A stretch of DNA of 64,000 nucleotides from contig CAVZRE010000056.1 in the NCBI GenBank assembly GCA_963777595.1, forward strand, positions 135,097-199,096, read 5' to 3'. Each line of letters opens with the position of its first letter. Within the stretch, counting starts at the first letter, position 1. Shown here piece after piece: positions 55,890 to 64,000 of this stretch. The notes beneath the pieces are model-generated. The model ran no database searches. It saw only the letters and a program-made list of their open reading frames with translations, and had not been told where the DNA came from. This DNA comes from CAVVFX01 sp963777595 (GTDB lineage Bacteria > Acidobacteriota > Terriglobia > Bryobacterales > Bryobacteraceae). Made by a program: the position numbers and the translations under genes.

Positions 55890-56020
55890 TTCGCCCGAGT
55901 CTCAAAGTACTCCAACCAATCCTGCGGGAAGCCGATGCCGTTCAAGCCGATCCCCGAAAAGGCCGTCGAGTCCGTACCGCCGGAGTTCGCGGAAGCCGCC
56001 GGAGCCGCCGTCTCCGAGAG
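55890..56020 (-). pseudogene. Possible M28 peptidase C-terminal remnant
   Basis: The minus strand reads ANSGGTDSTAFSGIGLNGI then GFPQDWLEYFETR. This resembles the segment of M28 peptidases carrying the last zinc ligand (NSGGTDH...IGLNGI.F.QD..EY), with Ser where the His should be. No start or continuous frame is present. The rest of 55716-56133 shows no gene. Confidence 0.4.
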
Positions 56021-56133
56021 TCGGTAAACCCCCGCGCCGTTTCAGTGGCTCGAGTTTCAAGCTCCAGCCAGCACAAATCCGGAGGCACGCTGCTCGGCCC
56101 GACGTCCGTGCTGGAGATCAGGCACCATGCGAT

Positions 56134-57389
56134 TCAGCGGCGGCCGGAACGGCGGCGACCGCTGGAGAAAATTCTGGTAACCGTGGGCGTCGGCTCGCCT
56201 CCGGCGGGCTGGCGCGAACTCATCGAAGCCAGAAATGCCGGAACATCACTCACAAGCCCGATCGGCCGCGGCAACGCTGGCAGTTCGCGATACTGCAACT
56301 TAGCGCCAAGCAAGGTCTCAATGTTGCGCACCTCGGAGCGTTCGAGCGGAACCGCGAAGGTCCATGAGGCGCCTCGGGCGCCGGCGCGGCCCGTGCGGCC
56401 GATGCGATGAATGAAGCTTTCCGGCTCCTGTGGCAAATCGTAATTCACGACATGACGCGATGTCATCCACGTGAATGCCCCGGGCGGCCACGTCGGTGGC
56501 AACAAGTATGCGGTAGACGCCGTCTTTGAAACCCTGCAGCGCTTGATTACGCTGGCTCTGCGAGCGGTCGCCGTGGATGCATGCCACTTTGTATTTCCCG
56601 CGCTCCAGAAATTTACAGAGCCTGTCGGCCCCTTCTTTGGTGCTCACGAAAACCAGGAAAGAACCCTTCTCCTGCTTCAGCAGATGAACAAGAAGATCAA
56701 ATTTGGAACCTTGCTGGACTTCGTAGCAGAAGAGATCTATCTGGCTGGCCGTTTTCGTGCAGGTTTCAACTGCGATTCGCACCGGCTCGTGCACGTAACT
56801 GTCGACGAGGTAAGCCACGGATCGCTCGATGGTCGCCGAGAACAGCATCGTCTGGCGCTTGGCCGGAAGCTCCTGCAGGATGATTCGCAAAGAGGGCAGG
56901 AAACCCATATCGAGCATACGATCGGCCTCGTCGAGAACGACGGTGCGGGCAGCGGAAAGATCGATCACGCGCCGCTCCAGATAGTCGCAGAGGCGGCCGG
57001 GGGTAGCAATTACCACTTCGGCGCCGGCCTTGATATCGCGCAACTGGTTGGCCTCGCTCAATCCGCCCACAACAACTGCAGTGCGGATGCGCATGCCCTC
57101 GGCGAGTTGCCTGAATGCTGCATCGATCTGGATGGCAAGTTCGCGTGTGGGGCTGAGGATGAGGACTTTGATCGCTTTGCTGCGGGGAACGGCGGCGAGA
57201 GCCTCAATGACAGGAATTGCGAACGCCAGAGTCTTGCCGGTGCCGGTTTGCGCCGTAGCGACCACATCGCGGCCTTCCATGAGTGGCGGAATGGCCTGCG
57301 CCTGGACGGGTGTTGGAGTGACGAATTCGTTTTTAGCGAGGTTGTTCCGCAATGCGGAGCAAAGACTTGAGTTCCGTGAAATGCTTCAT
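56134..57389 (-). CDS. DEAD-box ATP-dependent RNA helicase (two frameshifts)
   Basis: About 417 residues. ATG 57389 (MKHFTEL) gives the Q-motif phenylalanine; one extra base near 57363-57365 shifts to LCSALRNNLAKNEFVTPTPVQ. Motif I AQTGTGKT, Ia PTRELA, GG, TPGRL, II DEAD, III SAT are intact. A second extra base (56455) breaks the chain after GIHVDDIA; the next frame continues HVVNYDLPQEPESFIHRIGRTGRAG. The tail is Arg/Gly-rich. Role: RNA remodelling, probably ribosome assembly or mRNA decay. The two breaks are of the kind seen in other genes of this window. Confidence 0.88.
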
Positions 57390-57780
57390 TGATTATCTTC
57401 AGATCTTCCTGGCTGGGTGTCGAGCATTTTGCGGCGCGGGCGATTTAGGGCGGCGCAGCAAGCGTAAGGCGCGTGTTGCCTGCCAGGCAGACATCTTCGG
57501 CAACCGTTCAGAAGTTCTAAAATAGGCTCACCAGCAAGTTCGGCGCGTCAACCCTTGGCCGTTGCAACGTTCCCGCGAACAATTCCGACTGCCGGAGATG
57601 TGGCCCGGCAACCAGGAAACCTGAACGTTGACACCTTTAGAATAGCAGTGTTAAGACAAACTGCGTCAGCCTGGTTGTGTACCGATTTAGCATTGCATCC
57701 ATCAACTGTCCGGTGCGGTGAATGGCGGAAGGCTCCAGCCGCACTTCAGGGCATGCTCGACCGACGCACGAACGAAGACG
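57390..57780. other. Intergenic stretch without a recognised gene
   Basis: About 390 bases between the helicase start and the phosphatase stop. I find no convincing coding frame, RNA gene or repeat. The helicase promoter must lie in the left part of it. Confidence 0.5.
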
Positions 57781-58296
57781 TCAGCGCGCTACCGAGTTGG
57801 ACGTTACAGGCTCGGCCGCTAATCGATTGAGCCATTGAGACTGCTCGGAGGTCTCCGGAACCTGCAAGCGGCGCGCTTTACTCACCGCGTCCACCGCCTG
57901 GCGAACTCCCATCCCCGCTACTATCAGCGCGCCGGCGGCCATAAGTCCCGCGCGTCCCACGCTCTGGCGGCAATGCACTCCCACGTTCCTCCCCGCCTCT
58001 AGCGCCGACGTAACTTCGGCGAGGAGCCTCATTGCATCGGTTGTTGACGGCGGTACGCCACGGTCCGGGATCGGAAAAGAGAGGAATTGAAGCCCGGTGG
58101 ATTCGGTTAGAAGGCGCTCGTCTTTGAGGCCAAGTTGCTCCGCTTCGTCCGTTTCGAGCAATGAAAGAATAGAATCCAGGCCGCCGTCGCGCCAACCGTC
58201 CACTTCAGCGTCAAGCCAGTCGCCACCTCGAGGACGGCCCGATATCGCCAGTCTCCCTTTCCAAGGTCCGGGAATCCAAAATAGATCTGGCCTCAT
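57781..58296 (-). CDS. Dual-specificity (cyclin-type) protein phosphatase
   Basis: 171 residues. The PTP loop is VHCRQSVGRAG (Cys109, Arg115, CX5R), with the probable general acid Asp78 in PIPDRGVP. Reaction: dephosphorylation of phospho-Ser/Thr/Tyr or other phosphoesters through a Cys-phosphate intermediate. Its ATG overlaps the stop of the upstream ParB-like gene (58293-58296, ATGA), so the two form a coupled pair. Confidence 0.85.
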   Translation of the reverse strand: MRPDLFWIPGPWKGRLAISGRPRGGDWLDAEVDGWRDGGLDSILSLLETDEAEQLGLKDERLLTESTGLQFLSFPIPDRGVPPSTTDAMRLLAEVTSALEAGRNVGVHCRQSVGRAGLMAAGALIVAGMGVRQAVDAVSKARRLQVPETSEQSQWLNRLAAEPVTSNSVAR

Positions 58297-58534
58297 AGTT
58301 CTTTCTCAATTACCTCTCGCGGAAGTAGGTCGATGTTCTCTCCGCGTTCAGAGAGTACATTGGCTCGATGGTGTCCGTCAAGTACGGTTCCATCGCTTCG
58401 GACCTTTAGGGAGCCTGGCTCACCGGGGCGAGGGACGCCTTCAAATCATCCGTTGATAGCCGTCGGAAGTATTCGAGCTTGCCTCGGTTCATCGTGCTCG
58501 CCGAGTGCAAAAATCTGAGCTTAGGGTTTTCCAT
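58293..58534 (-). CDS. Small ParB/sulfiredoxin-like protein (one frameshift)
   Basis: Reads MENPKLRFLHSASTMNRGKL from ATG 58534. With one base added in the G/C run at 58434-58438 it continues as GEPGSLKVRSDGTVLDGHHR then ANVLSERGENIDLLPREVIE, ending at TGA 58293. The DGHHR box is the ParB-N/sulfiredoxin-like nucleotide-binding motif (DGxHR). About 80 residues, so only a minimal domain. Coupled to the phosphatase by ATGA. Too small for a chromosome-segregation ParB; role unknown. Confidence 0.6.
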
Positions 58535-58590
58535 TTCGCGACGATCACGTGGTTGGGTGGATCAAAAAAATCACGCGACAGAAAAGATTA

Positions 58591-58770
58591 GCACGATTTG
58601 GCACGATGAAAGGCGAGCAAATCACGTAAGTTGTTGAAAATAAATTGGTGGAGGCGGCGGGAATTGCATCTTTTCGTAGCTACTGAAAACACGTAACTTA
58701 TTGATTCATCTATTCTATGGATTCTACGTATTCGATAATTTCCACCTACCTTTGCACAATTTTGCACGAT
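58591..58770. repeat. GCACGAT direct repeats with 10-base period around the left tmRNA-end repeat
   Basis: GCACGAT at 58591 and 58601; GCACAAT at 58754 and GCACGAT at 58764. Both pairs have a spacing of exactly 10 bases, and they flank the 40-bp repeat at 58627. A further TTAGCACGATT occurs at both 58588 and 59979, upstream of each copy of the 40-bp repeat. They look like recombinase arm or accessory sites. Confidence 0.4.
58627..58666. repeat. Left att-like copy of the tmRNA 3' end
   Basis: Perfect 40-bp match to 60008-60047. It holds the CCA end and acceptor/T-arm start of ssrA but diverges immediately after GGGAATTG, so it is not a functional gene end. Confidence 0.8.
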
Positions 58771-58792
58771 GGAACTTCTCCCGGGACTCCAA

Positions 58793-59977
58793 CTATTTGC
58801 CTAAGATGCGTGATATACGAATCGTCTCGTCGCCGCCCTCTAGGAGAAGCGTACCGGTGTGGGAGAGTGCGCAGATAAATGGCATCCGCTGGATTGTGAG
58901 AGCCAAGTCGCCCACCCTTCCAGCGCTGTCCCGCTGTAGTTTTGGAACCCAGCTCGCCAAAACTTGACCGCTGCGGAAGTCCCAGAGCACTTGGTGTTTC
59001 ACGTGTCGCCAGTAGTCTCCCTCTGTGAAGGGCTTCCACATTGTGAACCAGTCGTTTCCGACCGCGACGGTACCCGACGCAGCAATCGCAAGCGGGTAAC
59101 CATCGTGGACGACGGGATTCCGTGTGAGGGGCGCACCGTTAGACAGATCGCGACATTCAACGGGGGCGTTCCTATTGCCGCCGCCCAAAGATTCAAAACA
59201 GAGTACGTGACCTTGGTCGGCGGCCAGACCACGCGCCCAGTACGGCCACTTCTTCGCCAGTTTCCAGGACGGCCATTTGATAAGTTCGGTGTCCCACCGG
59301 GTTCCACCCAGGTACCGTCGCAGGAATATGTCTCCCGCCTGTGGCGAGGCGGTAGCCGGATCACCTCCCGACAGGTCCAAGGAATCTCGCAGTTTGCAGT
59401 TGCCGTCAAACACCTCATAGCGTGCAATTTCGTTTTCGAGATGGCCGGGTCGATACAGCGTAACGACAAATAGGTCGCCGGTGATGAACCCGCCCAAATC
59501 GATCCAATGTGAAGGACTGGGCGACGATATCGAGCATGAGGAGCGGGCCCGCCGGTTCTCTATGCGGACGGTGGCACCGTCCTCGATCGCCACCATGCCC
59601 GCATCAGCGGAAAGAAAAAACTTAGACTCCTGCGGTCGGTACTCGAAATCAAATTGCTCGGCTTCACCCGTCTTCCAGTTGACCGGGAGCACAAGCGGAT
59701 GATGTTCCTGCTGAATATCAAACTGCCCGTCACGATGCCCAGCCACCAAGTCAACCGCGATCCAGCGGTCGTCTTCGGAAATCTTAAGTTGAGAGATCGA
59801 ATGGGAGTGGGGCGGGGCACCAGCCACCTCGTGGATGACGGCGGCCAAGTTACCTTCCCGGACGAGCTGCAATCGCTGCCTGCCGTCTCCGGCATTAGCG
59901 ACGAGTGAAAGAGTAGCCAACCCTAGTACGACGCGAAACGTGGCCGAGTTAAGCTTCACGTGGCCTGTTCGTTTCAC
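58793..59977 (-). CDS. Exported protein of unknown function carried by the ssrA-associated insert
   Basis: About 394 residues from GTG 59977 (or GTG 59959); an upstream frame to 60073 would run into the tmRNA gene and is rejected. A signal peptide is likely (FRVVLGLATLSLVANAGD). The mature part is beta-rich, with repeated W- and G-containing strands (ISEDDRWIAVDLVAGHRDGQ, LFVVTLYRPGHL, GGTRWDTELIKWPSWKLAKK, GTVAVGNDWFTMWKPF), suggesting a beta-propeller. No enzyme motif is recognised. Confidence 0.65.
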   Translation of the reverse strand: MKRTGHVKLNSATFRVVLGLATLSLVANAGDGRQRLQLVREGNLAAVIHEVAGAPPHSHSISQLKISEDDRWIAVDLVAGHRDGQFDIQQEHHPLVLPVNWKTGEAEQFDFEYRPQESKFFLSADAGMVAIEDGATVRIENRRARSSCSISSPSPSHWIDLGGFITGDLFVVTLYRPGHLENEIARYEVFDGNCKLRDSLDLSGGDPATASPQAGDIFLRRYLGGTRWDTELIKWPSWKLAKKWPYWARGLAADQGHVLCFESLGGGNRNAPVECRDLSNGAPLTRNPVVHDGYPLAIAASGTVAVGNDWFTMWKPFTEGDYWRHVKHQVLWDFRSGQVLASWVPKLQRDSAGRVGDLALTIQRMPFICALSHTGTLLLEGGDETIRISRILGK

Positions 59978-60007
59978 GTTAGCACGATTGATTGTATTTC
60001 GGATCGC

Positions 60008-60047
60008 TAAGTTGTTGAAAATAAATTGGTGGAGGCGGCGGGAATTG
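60008..60047. repeat. Right att-like copy, part of the intact tmRNA gene
   Basis: Identical to 58627-58666. Here it continues into the T-loop and body of ssrA. Confidence 0.8.
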
Positions 60048-60383
60048 AACCCGCGTCCGAGAAAGCCCGCCATGGCAAGACTACGTGCGTAGTCGTTTCG
60101 GTGATTTTCGATCCCAGCCTAAGAACCGACTAAGAAGCACTGGGACTTAGTCCGATTGATCTCGACCCTCGGCTACGAACAGAAGCCTGAAGCCTATCCC
60201 ATAAAATGACGCTCACTCACCGGCGCATGGGCTCACCGGCTGGAGCGCACCGCTTAACTAATTAAGCAGCGTATGCAAACTGCGTGTTATTGGCAGTTGT
60301 GTTTTTCCGATCGTTTTACGGGAGCTCGGAACCCGGCACGCCTCACCACAACGATTCAATCCCGTCGAATCCGGTGCGCCCCC
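60027..60383 (-). ncRNA. ssrA: Transfer-messenger RNA (tmRNA)
   Basis: 357 bases on the minus strand. The 5' acceptor strand GGGGGCG (60377-60383) pairs with CGCCTCC near the 3' end, followed by a discriminator A and encoded CCA (60027-60029). The 5' tRNA-like part reads CACCGGATTCGACGGG and the 3' T-arm CGGGTTCAATTCCCG, both canonical. The resume codon and tag read ANNTQFAYAA then TAA. Role: with SmpB, rescues stalled ribosomes and tags the nascent chain for proteolysis. A duplicated 3' end at 58627 marks it as an integration target. Confidence 0.95.
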
Positions 60384-60396
60384 TTTCCCTGAATTA

Positions 60397-60402
60397 AGTA
60401 TA
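60397..60402 (-). promoter_or_regulatory. -10 element of the ssrA promoter
   Basis: TATACT on the minus strand, 14 bases before the mature tmRNA 5' end. A TTTGTA 16 bases further upstream is a weak -35. Confidence 0.45.
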
Positions 60403-60488
60403 GCGCGGTCACTCAACATACAAAACTCCAGTTCGCGTACTGACCACAGAACTCCGCCATTTGCGACAATAGGACTAAGTTCCGCACG

Positions 60489-61796
60489 ATGGCAGACGGT
60501 AATTCCGATTCCCCGCGGCTGCGTGAAGCTTTTCGTGCGCTCCGCTACTACAACTTTCGTCTCTTCTTCGCCGGCCAACTGATTTCGCTGGTCGGCACCT
60601 GGATGCAGACCGTCGCCCAGTCGTGGCTCGTTTACCGTCTCACAGGCTCCTCCGCCCTCATGGGTATGGTCGGCTTCTCCAGCCAGATCCCGGTCTTCCT
60701 CTTCTCTCCGCTCGGCGGGGTCGCCGCCGACCGCTATAACCGCCATCGCATGATCATCGTCACGCAAAGCGCGTCCATGGCCCTCGCCCTCATTCTGGCG
60801 GCTCTCACCCTCACCGGACATATCCAGATCTGGCACCTCTTCGTGCTCTCCGCCATGTTAGGCGTGGTCAACGCCTTCGATATTCCCGCCCGCCAGGCGT
60901 TCCTCCAGGAAATGGTCGGCCGCGCCGACCTCATCAACGCCATCGCGCTCAACTCCTCCATGTTCAACTCCGCCCGCATCATAGGACCCGCCATCGCCGG
61001 CATTCTGGTGGCCTGGATCGGCGAAGGCTGGTGCTTCTTCGCCAACGGCGTGAGCTACATCGCCGTCATCGCCGGACTCCTTTTGATGCACGTCACCCCT
61101 CGCACCATCCACAATTCCAAAGACACCGCCTGGCAGCACGTGCTCGAAGGCGCACGTTTCGTCATCTCCGCCCGGCCGATGCGCGCCCTATTGCTGCTGA
61201 TCGCCGTAGTCAGTGTTTCCGGCCAGCAATATTCCATCCTGATGCCGATTTTCGCCGACCGGATCTTCCACTCCGGTGCACATGGCTTAGGCGTCCTGCT
61301 CGGAATCAACGGCGGCGGAGCACTCTGCGGCGCGCTGGTCATGGCCGCCAAACGTGGACTCCAGGGACTCACTCGCTGGGTCGCAGCGGGCGCCCTCGTC
61401 TTCAGCGTCGCAATCATCGCCTTCGGGTATGCTCCTAACTTTTGGATCGCCGCCACGCTGCTGTTCATCGTCGGATTCTCGACCATGATTCAATTCGGTT
61501 CAACCAACACCTTGATCCAGATGATGTCCCCCGACCGTTTTCGCGGCCGCGCCATCTCGGCCTATTCCATGATGTATATGGGCATGATGCCGATCGGCTC
61601 AATGGCCGCCGGGATCATCGCCGAGCATGTCGGCGCCCGCGAGACAGTATCCGCGGGGGGAGTGATCTGTCTGATTGGTTCCGTCATATATGCCTCGCGG
61701 CTCTCGGAAATTCGTGCCGAAGCGCGCAAGATGGTCCAGAGCGCATCCGCGGTCACGCCCGGCCAGATTGCCGCCGAAGGAGCGATTCGTTCGTGA
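60489..61796 (+). CDS. MFS transporter, EntS/MFS_3-type exporter
   Basis: 435 residues with about 11-12 membrane helices. Signature loops: YNFRLFFAGQLISLVGTWMQ at the first helix, FSPLGGVAADRYNRHRMII (the MFS motif A loop between helices 2 and 3) and PDRFRGRAISAYSMMYMGMMP (around helix 10). This is the DHA3/EntS-like drug or siderophore exporter family. Role: proton-driven export of a small molecule; substrate unknown. No siderophore genes are adjacent. It is divergent from ssrA. Confidence 0.88.
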   Translation: MADGNSDSPRLREAFRALRYYNFRLFFAGQLISLVGTWMQTVAQSWLVYRLTGSSALMGMVGFSSQIPVFLFSPLGGVAADRYNRHRMIIVTQSASMALALILAALTLTGHIQIWHLFVLSAMLGVVNAFDIPARQAFLQEMVGRADLINAIALNSSMFNSARIIGPAIAGILVAWIGEGWCFFANGVSYIAVIAGLLLMHVTPRTIHNSKDTAWQHVLEGARFVISARPMRALLLLIAVVSVSGQQYSILMPIFADRIFHSGAHGLGVLLGINGGGALCGALVMAAKRGLQGLTRWVAAGALVFSVAIIAFGYAPNFWIAATLLFIVGFSTMIQFGSTNTLIQMMSPDRFRGRAISAYSMMYMGMMPIGSMAAGIIAEHVGARETVSAGGVICLIGSVIYASRLSEIRAEARKMVQSASAVTPGQIAAEGAIRS

Positions 61797-61909
61797 TTTC
61801 TCTGTAGTTGCGGATCTAGGGCCGGTCTCGTCTCACGCGCGCCTCGCCCCAATCTGAATTCAGCCTGTCAGCCATTACCTCCCCTCACAATCGCGCTATC
61901 GTGGGACAC

Positions 61910-64000
61910 GTGAACCGACGCCAATTTATAGCTGCTACCGGAACAGGCGTCTCCCTGCTCCCACAATCACCCGCACGCGCATCGGCCGCCCAGCCCACCC
62001 AAATCCTTCCCGGCATTTGGAAATTTTCCTTCGGCACTCCCGAGAAAATAACCCCAGTATCGACTCGCCACTATCCCCCTTCGACCCCAGCCCTCGATCG
62101 CTTGCCGCCGGTCGCAGCTTGCCCCGTCACTGTCACCGGATCAGCCTCCTTGCGCGGCTGTCTCGTCGCTATCCCGCTCGCCCCCAACGAAGCCCCTTAC
62201 GGTCTCGGACTCCAACTCCAATCCTTTTTGCAGCGCGGAACCAAGAAGCGCCTCCGCGTCAATGCCGATCCCAAGATGGACACCGGCGACTCCCATGCCC
62301 CCGTGCCTTTCTATGTCTCGACGCGCGGCTATGGCGTCTTCGTCGATACCGCCCGCTATGTCACCTTCTACGGCGGCGGCAAGAAGCCCGTCACAACCGC
62401 CGCCTCCACTCCCCAGCCCAACGAAAAATCACTCATCGCCGCAGACGCCCTCCCCGCCGCATATCGCCGCGCCAATCTCGGTGAACATACCCAAGTCCTG
62501 ATTGAAGTTCCCGAAGCCCAGGGCGTCGACGTCTATGTCTTCGCCGGACCCGCCATGCGCCAGGCCGTCCAACGCTACAATCTTTTCTCCGGAGGAGGAC
62601 CCTTACCTCCTCGCTGGGGACTCGGCATGTGGTATCGCGTCAAAGCCGACTATAAGCAAGATGAGGTGCTTCGCCTCGCCTCCGAATTCCGCGCCAACCG
62701 CATCCCCTGTGACGTCCTCGGCCTCGAGCCCGGCTGGCAAACCCACGCCTACTCCTGCTCCTTCGTCTGGGGGGATCATTTCCCTGATCCCGCCGCCCTC
62801 GTCGCCGACCTCGCCCACAACAACTACCACCTCAATCTGTGGGAACACGCCTACACCCATCCCTCTTCTCCCATTCATCAAGCCCTCGCTGGCCATTCCG
62901 GTGACTATGAAGTCTGGGGTGGACTCGTCCCCGACTTCATCGACCCGCAAGCACGCCAGGTCTTCGCCGATTTCCATGAAAAAACCCACGTCGCGCTCGG
63001 GGTCTCCGGCTACAAACTCGATGAATGCGACAACTCCGACTTCACCGGGAATTGGTCCTTCCCCGAGATCGCCAGCTTCCCCTCCGGAGCCGACGGCGAG
63101 CAGATGCACAGCCTGTTCGGCGAGCGCTACCAGGATGCGATCCAAGCCGTCTTCGAGAAACGCAAGCAGCGTACCTACGGCCTCGTACGCTCGTCCGGAG
63201 CCTTGGCCGCTCCCTATCCCTATGTCCTCTACAGCGACCTCTACGATCACAAAGAATTTGTTCGCGGCGTCGCCAATGCCGGCTTCTCGGGCCTTCTCTG
63301 GACCCCGGAATTACGCGATGGCGCGAGCAGCGAGGACCTGATCCGCAGGCTCCAATCCGTCGCGCTCTCTCCCATGGCCCTGATCAATGCCTGGTACATC
63401 AAAAATCCGCCCTGGAAGCAGGTCAACCGCGCGGCGAACAATGCCGGTCAATTCTCGCCGGGATGGGAAGAGGTAGAGGCCACATGCCGCTCCGTCATGG
63501 AGCTTCGCATGCGCCTGATCCCTTACATCCACGCGGCCTTCGTCCGCTACCATCGCGACGGTTTGCCTCCGTTCCGCGCCCTGGTTATGGACTTCCCCGC
63601 CGATCCCAAGACTTGGGTTGTCGACAACCAGTACCTGATCGGAGAATCCCTCATGGCCGCTCCCGCCTTTGCCGGCGAACCGTCCCGCGATATCTATCTG
63701 CCCGAGGGCGATTGGTTCGACTATTGGACCGGCAAACGCTACTCCGGAAAGCGGCAAATTCGACAGGACGTCCCGCTGCATCAGATTCCTCTTTTCGTCA
63801 AATCAGGTAGCTTATTGCCCCTCGCCGAGCCGTCTTTGCACACCGGCGATCCCGCCTCGTTTCGCTTGACCGTGCATGTATATGGCGAAACAACGGCTCC
63901 CGCAACGCTCTACGAAGACGATGGCAGCTGGGCCCCCGCACTGACTGCCGTGCAACTCGTCTGGGATTCAAGTCGCAAAACCGGTTCCCTCCAACGCTCC
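61910..64000 (+). CDS. Tat-exported glycoside hydrolase family 31 (3' partial)
   Basis: 697 residues visible; the frame is open to the window end. GTG 61910 begins a twin-arginine leader (NRRQFIAATGTGVSLLPQ); GTG 61901 is an alternative. The N-terminal beta domain is followed by the GH31 barrel: PPRWGLGMWYRVKADYKQDE, LEPGWQTHAYSCSFVW, the nucleophile segment GVSGYKLDECDNSDF, and SGLLWTPELRDGASSEDLIR. The C-terminal beta domains start with YLPEGDWFDYWTGKRYSG and TLYEDDGSW. Reaction: retaining hydrolysis of alpha-linked glycosides (alpha-glucosidase or alpha-xylosidase type); the exact specificity is not clear. Confidence 0.9.
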   Translation, partial: MNRRQFIAATGTGVSLLPQSPARASAAQPTQILPGIWKFSFGTPEKITPVSTRHYPPSTPALDRLPPVAACPVTVTGSASLRGCLVAIPLAPNEAPYGLGLQLQSFLQRGTKKRLRVNADPKMDTGDSHAPVPFYVSTRGYGVFVDTARYVTFYGGGKKPVTTAASTPQPNEKSLIAADALPAAYRRANLGEHTQVLIEVPEAQGVDVYVFAGPAMRQAVQRYNLFSGGGPLPPRWGLGMWYRVKADYKQDEVLRLASEFRANRIPCDVLGLEPGWQTHAYSCSFVWGDHFPDPAALVADLAHNNYHLNLWEHAYTHPSSPIHQALAGHSGDYEVWGGLVPDFIDPQARQVFADFHEKTHVALGVSGYKLDECDNSDFTGNWSFPEIASFPSGADGEQMHSLFGERYQDAIQAVFEKRKQRTYGLVRSSGALAAPYPYVLYSDLYDHKEFVRGVANAGFSGLLWTPELRDGASSEDLIRRLQSVALSPMALINAWYIKNPPWKQVNRAANNAGQFSPGWEEVEATCRSVMELRMRLIPYIHAAFVRYHRDGLPPFRALVMDFPADPKTWVVDNQYLIGESLMAAPAFAGEPSRDIYLPEGDWFDYWTGKRYSGKRQIRQDVPLHQIPLFVKSGSLLPLAEPSLHTGDPASFRLTVHVYGETTAPATLYEDDGSWAPALTAVQLVWDSSRKTGSLQRS

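Larger units (their letters stand above)
58627..60007. mobile_element. 1.4-kb insert at the ssrA 3' end
   Basis: Bounded by a perfect 40-bp direct repeat (58627-58666 and 60008-60047) that contains the last 21 bases of the tmRNA gene plus 19 bases of its 3' flank. The intact tmRNA is preserved at the right end. This is the classic outcome of site-specific integration into ssrA. The only gene inside is the secreted protein at 58793-59977; no integrase is present. The left end (about 58560-58790) is AT-richer than the rest of the window. Confidence 0.65.

Noticed and set aside
60484..60492. GCACGATGG at the MFS start as a further recombinase site
   Set aside because: Single copy overlapping a start codon, without the 10-base pairing seen at the left repeat; probably chance.
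62502..63341. 279-residue Pro/Ser-rich frame at the right end
   Set aside because: It overlaps the GH31 gene, whose open frame continues to the window edge with all family motifs.
1..64000. CRISPR arrays, rRNA operons, ordinary tRNA genes, intact insertion sequences
   Set aside because: I looked for regularly spaced repeats, tRNA cloverleafs and transposase motifs and saw none apart from the tRNA-like ends of ssrA and the integrase remnant.

Overview
The window looks like soil Acidobacteria, most likely the Solibacter/Bryobacter group. It is GC-rich. It carries two very long TonB-dependent receptors with an N-terminal carboxypeptidase-regulatory-like domain, an 806-residue FtsX/MacB-type orphan permease, Tat-exported sulfatase and Gfo/Idh/MocA enzymes, DUF3488 transglutaminase and ankyrin proteins. 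This is inference from gene content; no rRNA is present.

Layout. 1-3.4 kb: two tandem TolC-family genes (the first cut by the window edge). 3.4-20 kb: M14 carboxypeptidase, DinB protein, TonB receptor, WbaP-like sugar transferase, a minus-strand run of HIT-like protein, UxaA-type dehydratase, DsbA-like protein and M28/PDZ peptidase, then an ankyrin protein and prs. 20-28 kb: second TonB receptor, a small accessory patch (integrase remnant, MazF-type toxin-antitoxin pair, second toxin-antitoxin relic), and the orphan permease. 28-33 kb: a redoxin/DsbD-like gene with an in-frame UGA at the catalytic cysteine and a SECIS-like hairpin (probable selenoprotein), ferredoxin, a degenerate HtrA-like protein, transglutaminase. 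33-43 kb: a minus-strand efflux operon (three HlyD-type adaptors, MacB-like permease, TolC) running into mutL, with no ATPase. 43-52 kb: a GH50/agarase-like hydrolase, a glyoxylate cluster (unknown protein, serine/alanine-glyoxylate aminotransferase, FAD/Fe-S glycolate oxidase-like fusion), a sulfatase and a sugar-type oxidoreductase. 52-56 kb: gene remnants, a cNMP/glutaredoxin/FAD-reductase fusion, DUF3253. 56-60.4 kb: DEAD-box helicase, ParB-like/phosphatase pair, and ssrA (tmRNA), whose 3' end is duplicated as a 40-bp direct repeat bounding a 1.4-kb insert. 60.4-64 kb: MFS exporter and a GH31 glycosidase running off the window.

Sequence quality. At least nine conserved genes are split by single-base indels, mostly one extra base, while their motifs stay intact. 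I read these mainly as sequencing or assembly errors and give full spans. The UGA at 28299 is different: the frame is the same on both sides. The most interesting items are the probable selenoprotein, the tmRNA-targeted mini-element, the nested palindrome inside the efflux operon, and the ATPase-less three-adaptor efflux operon.
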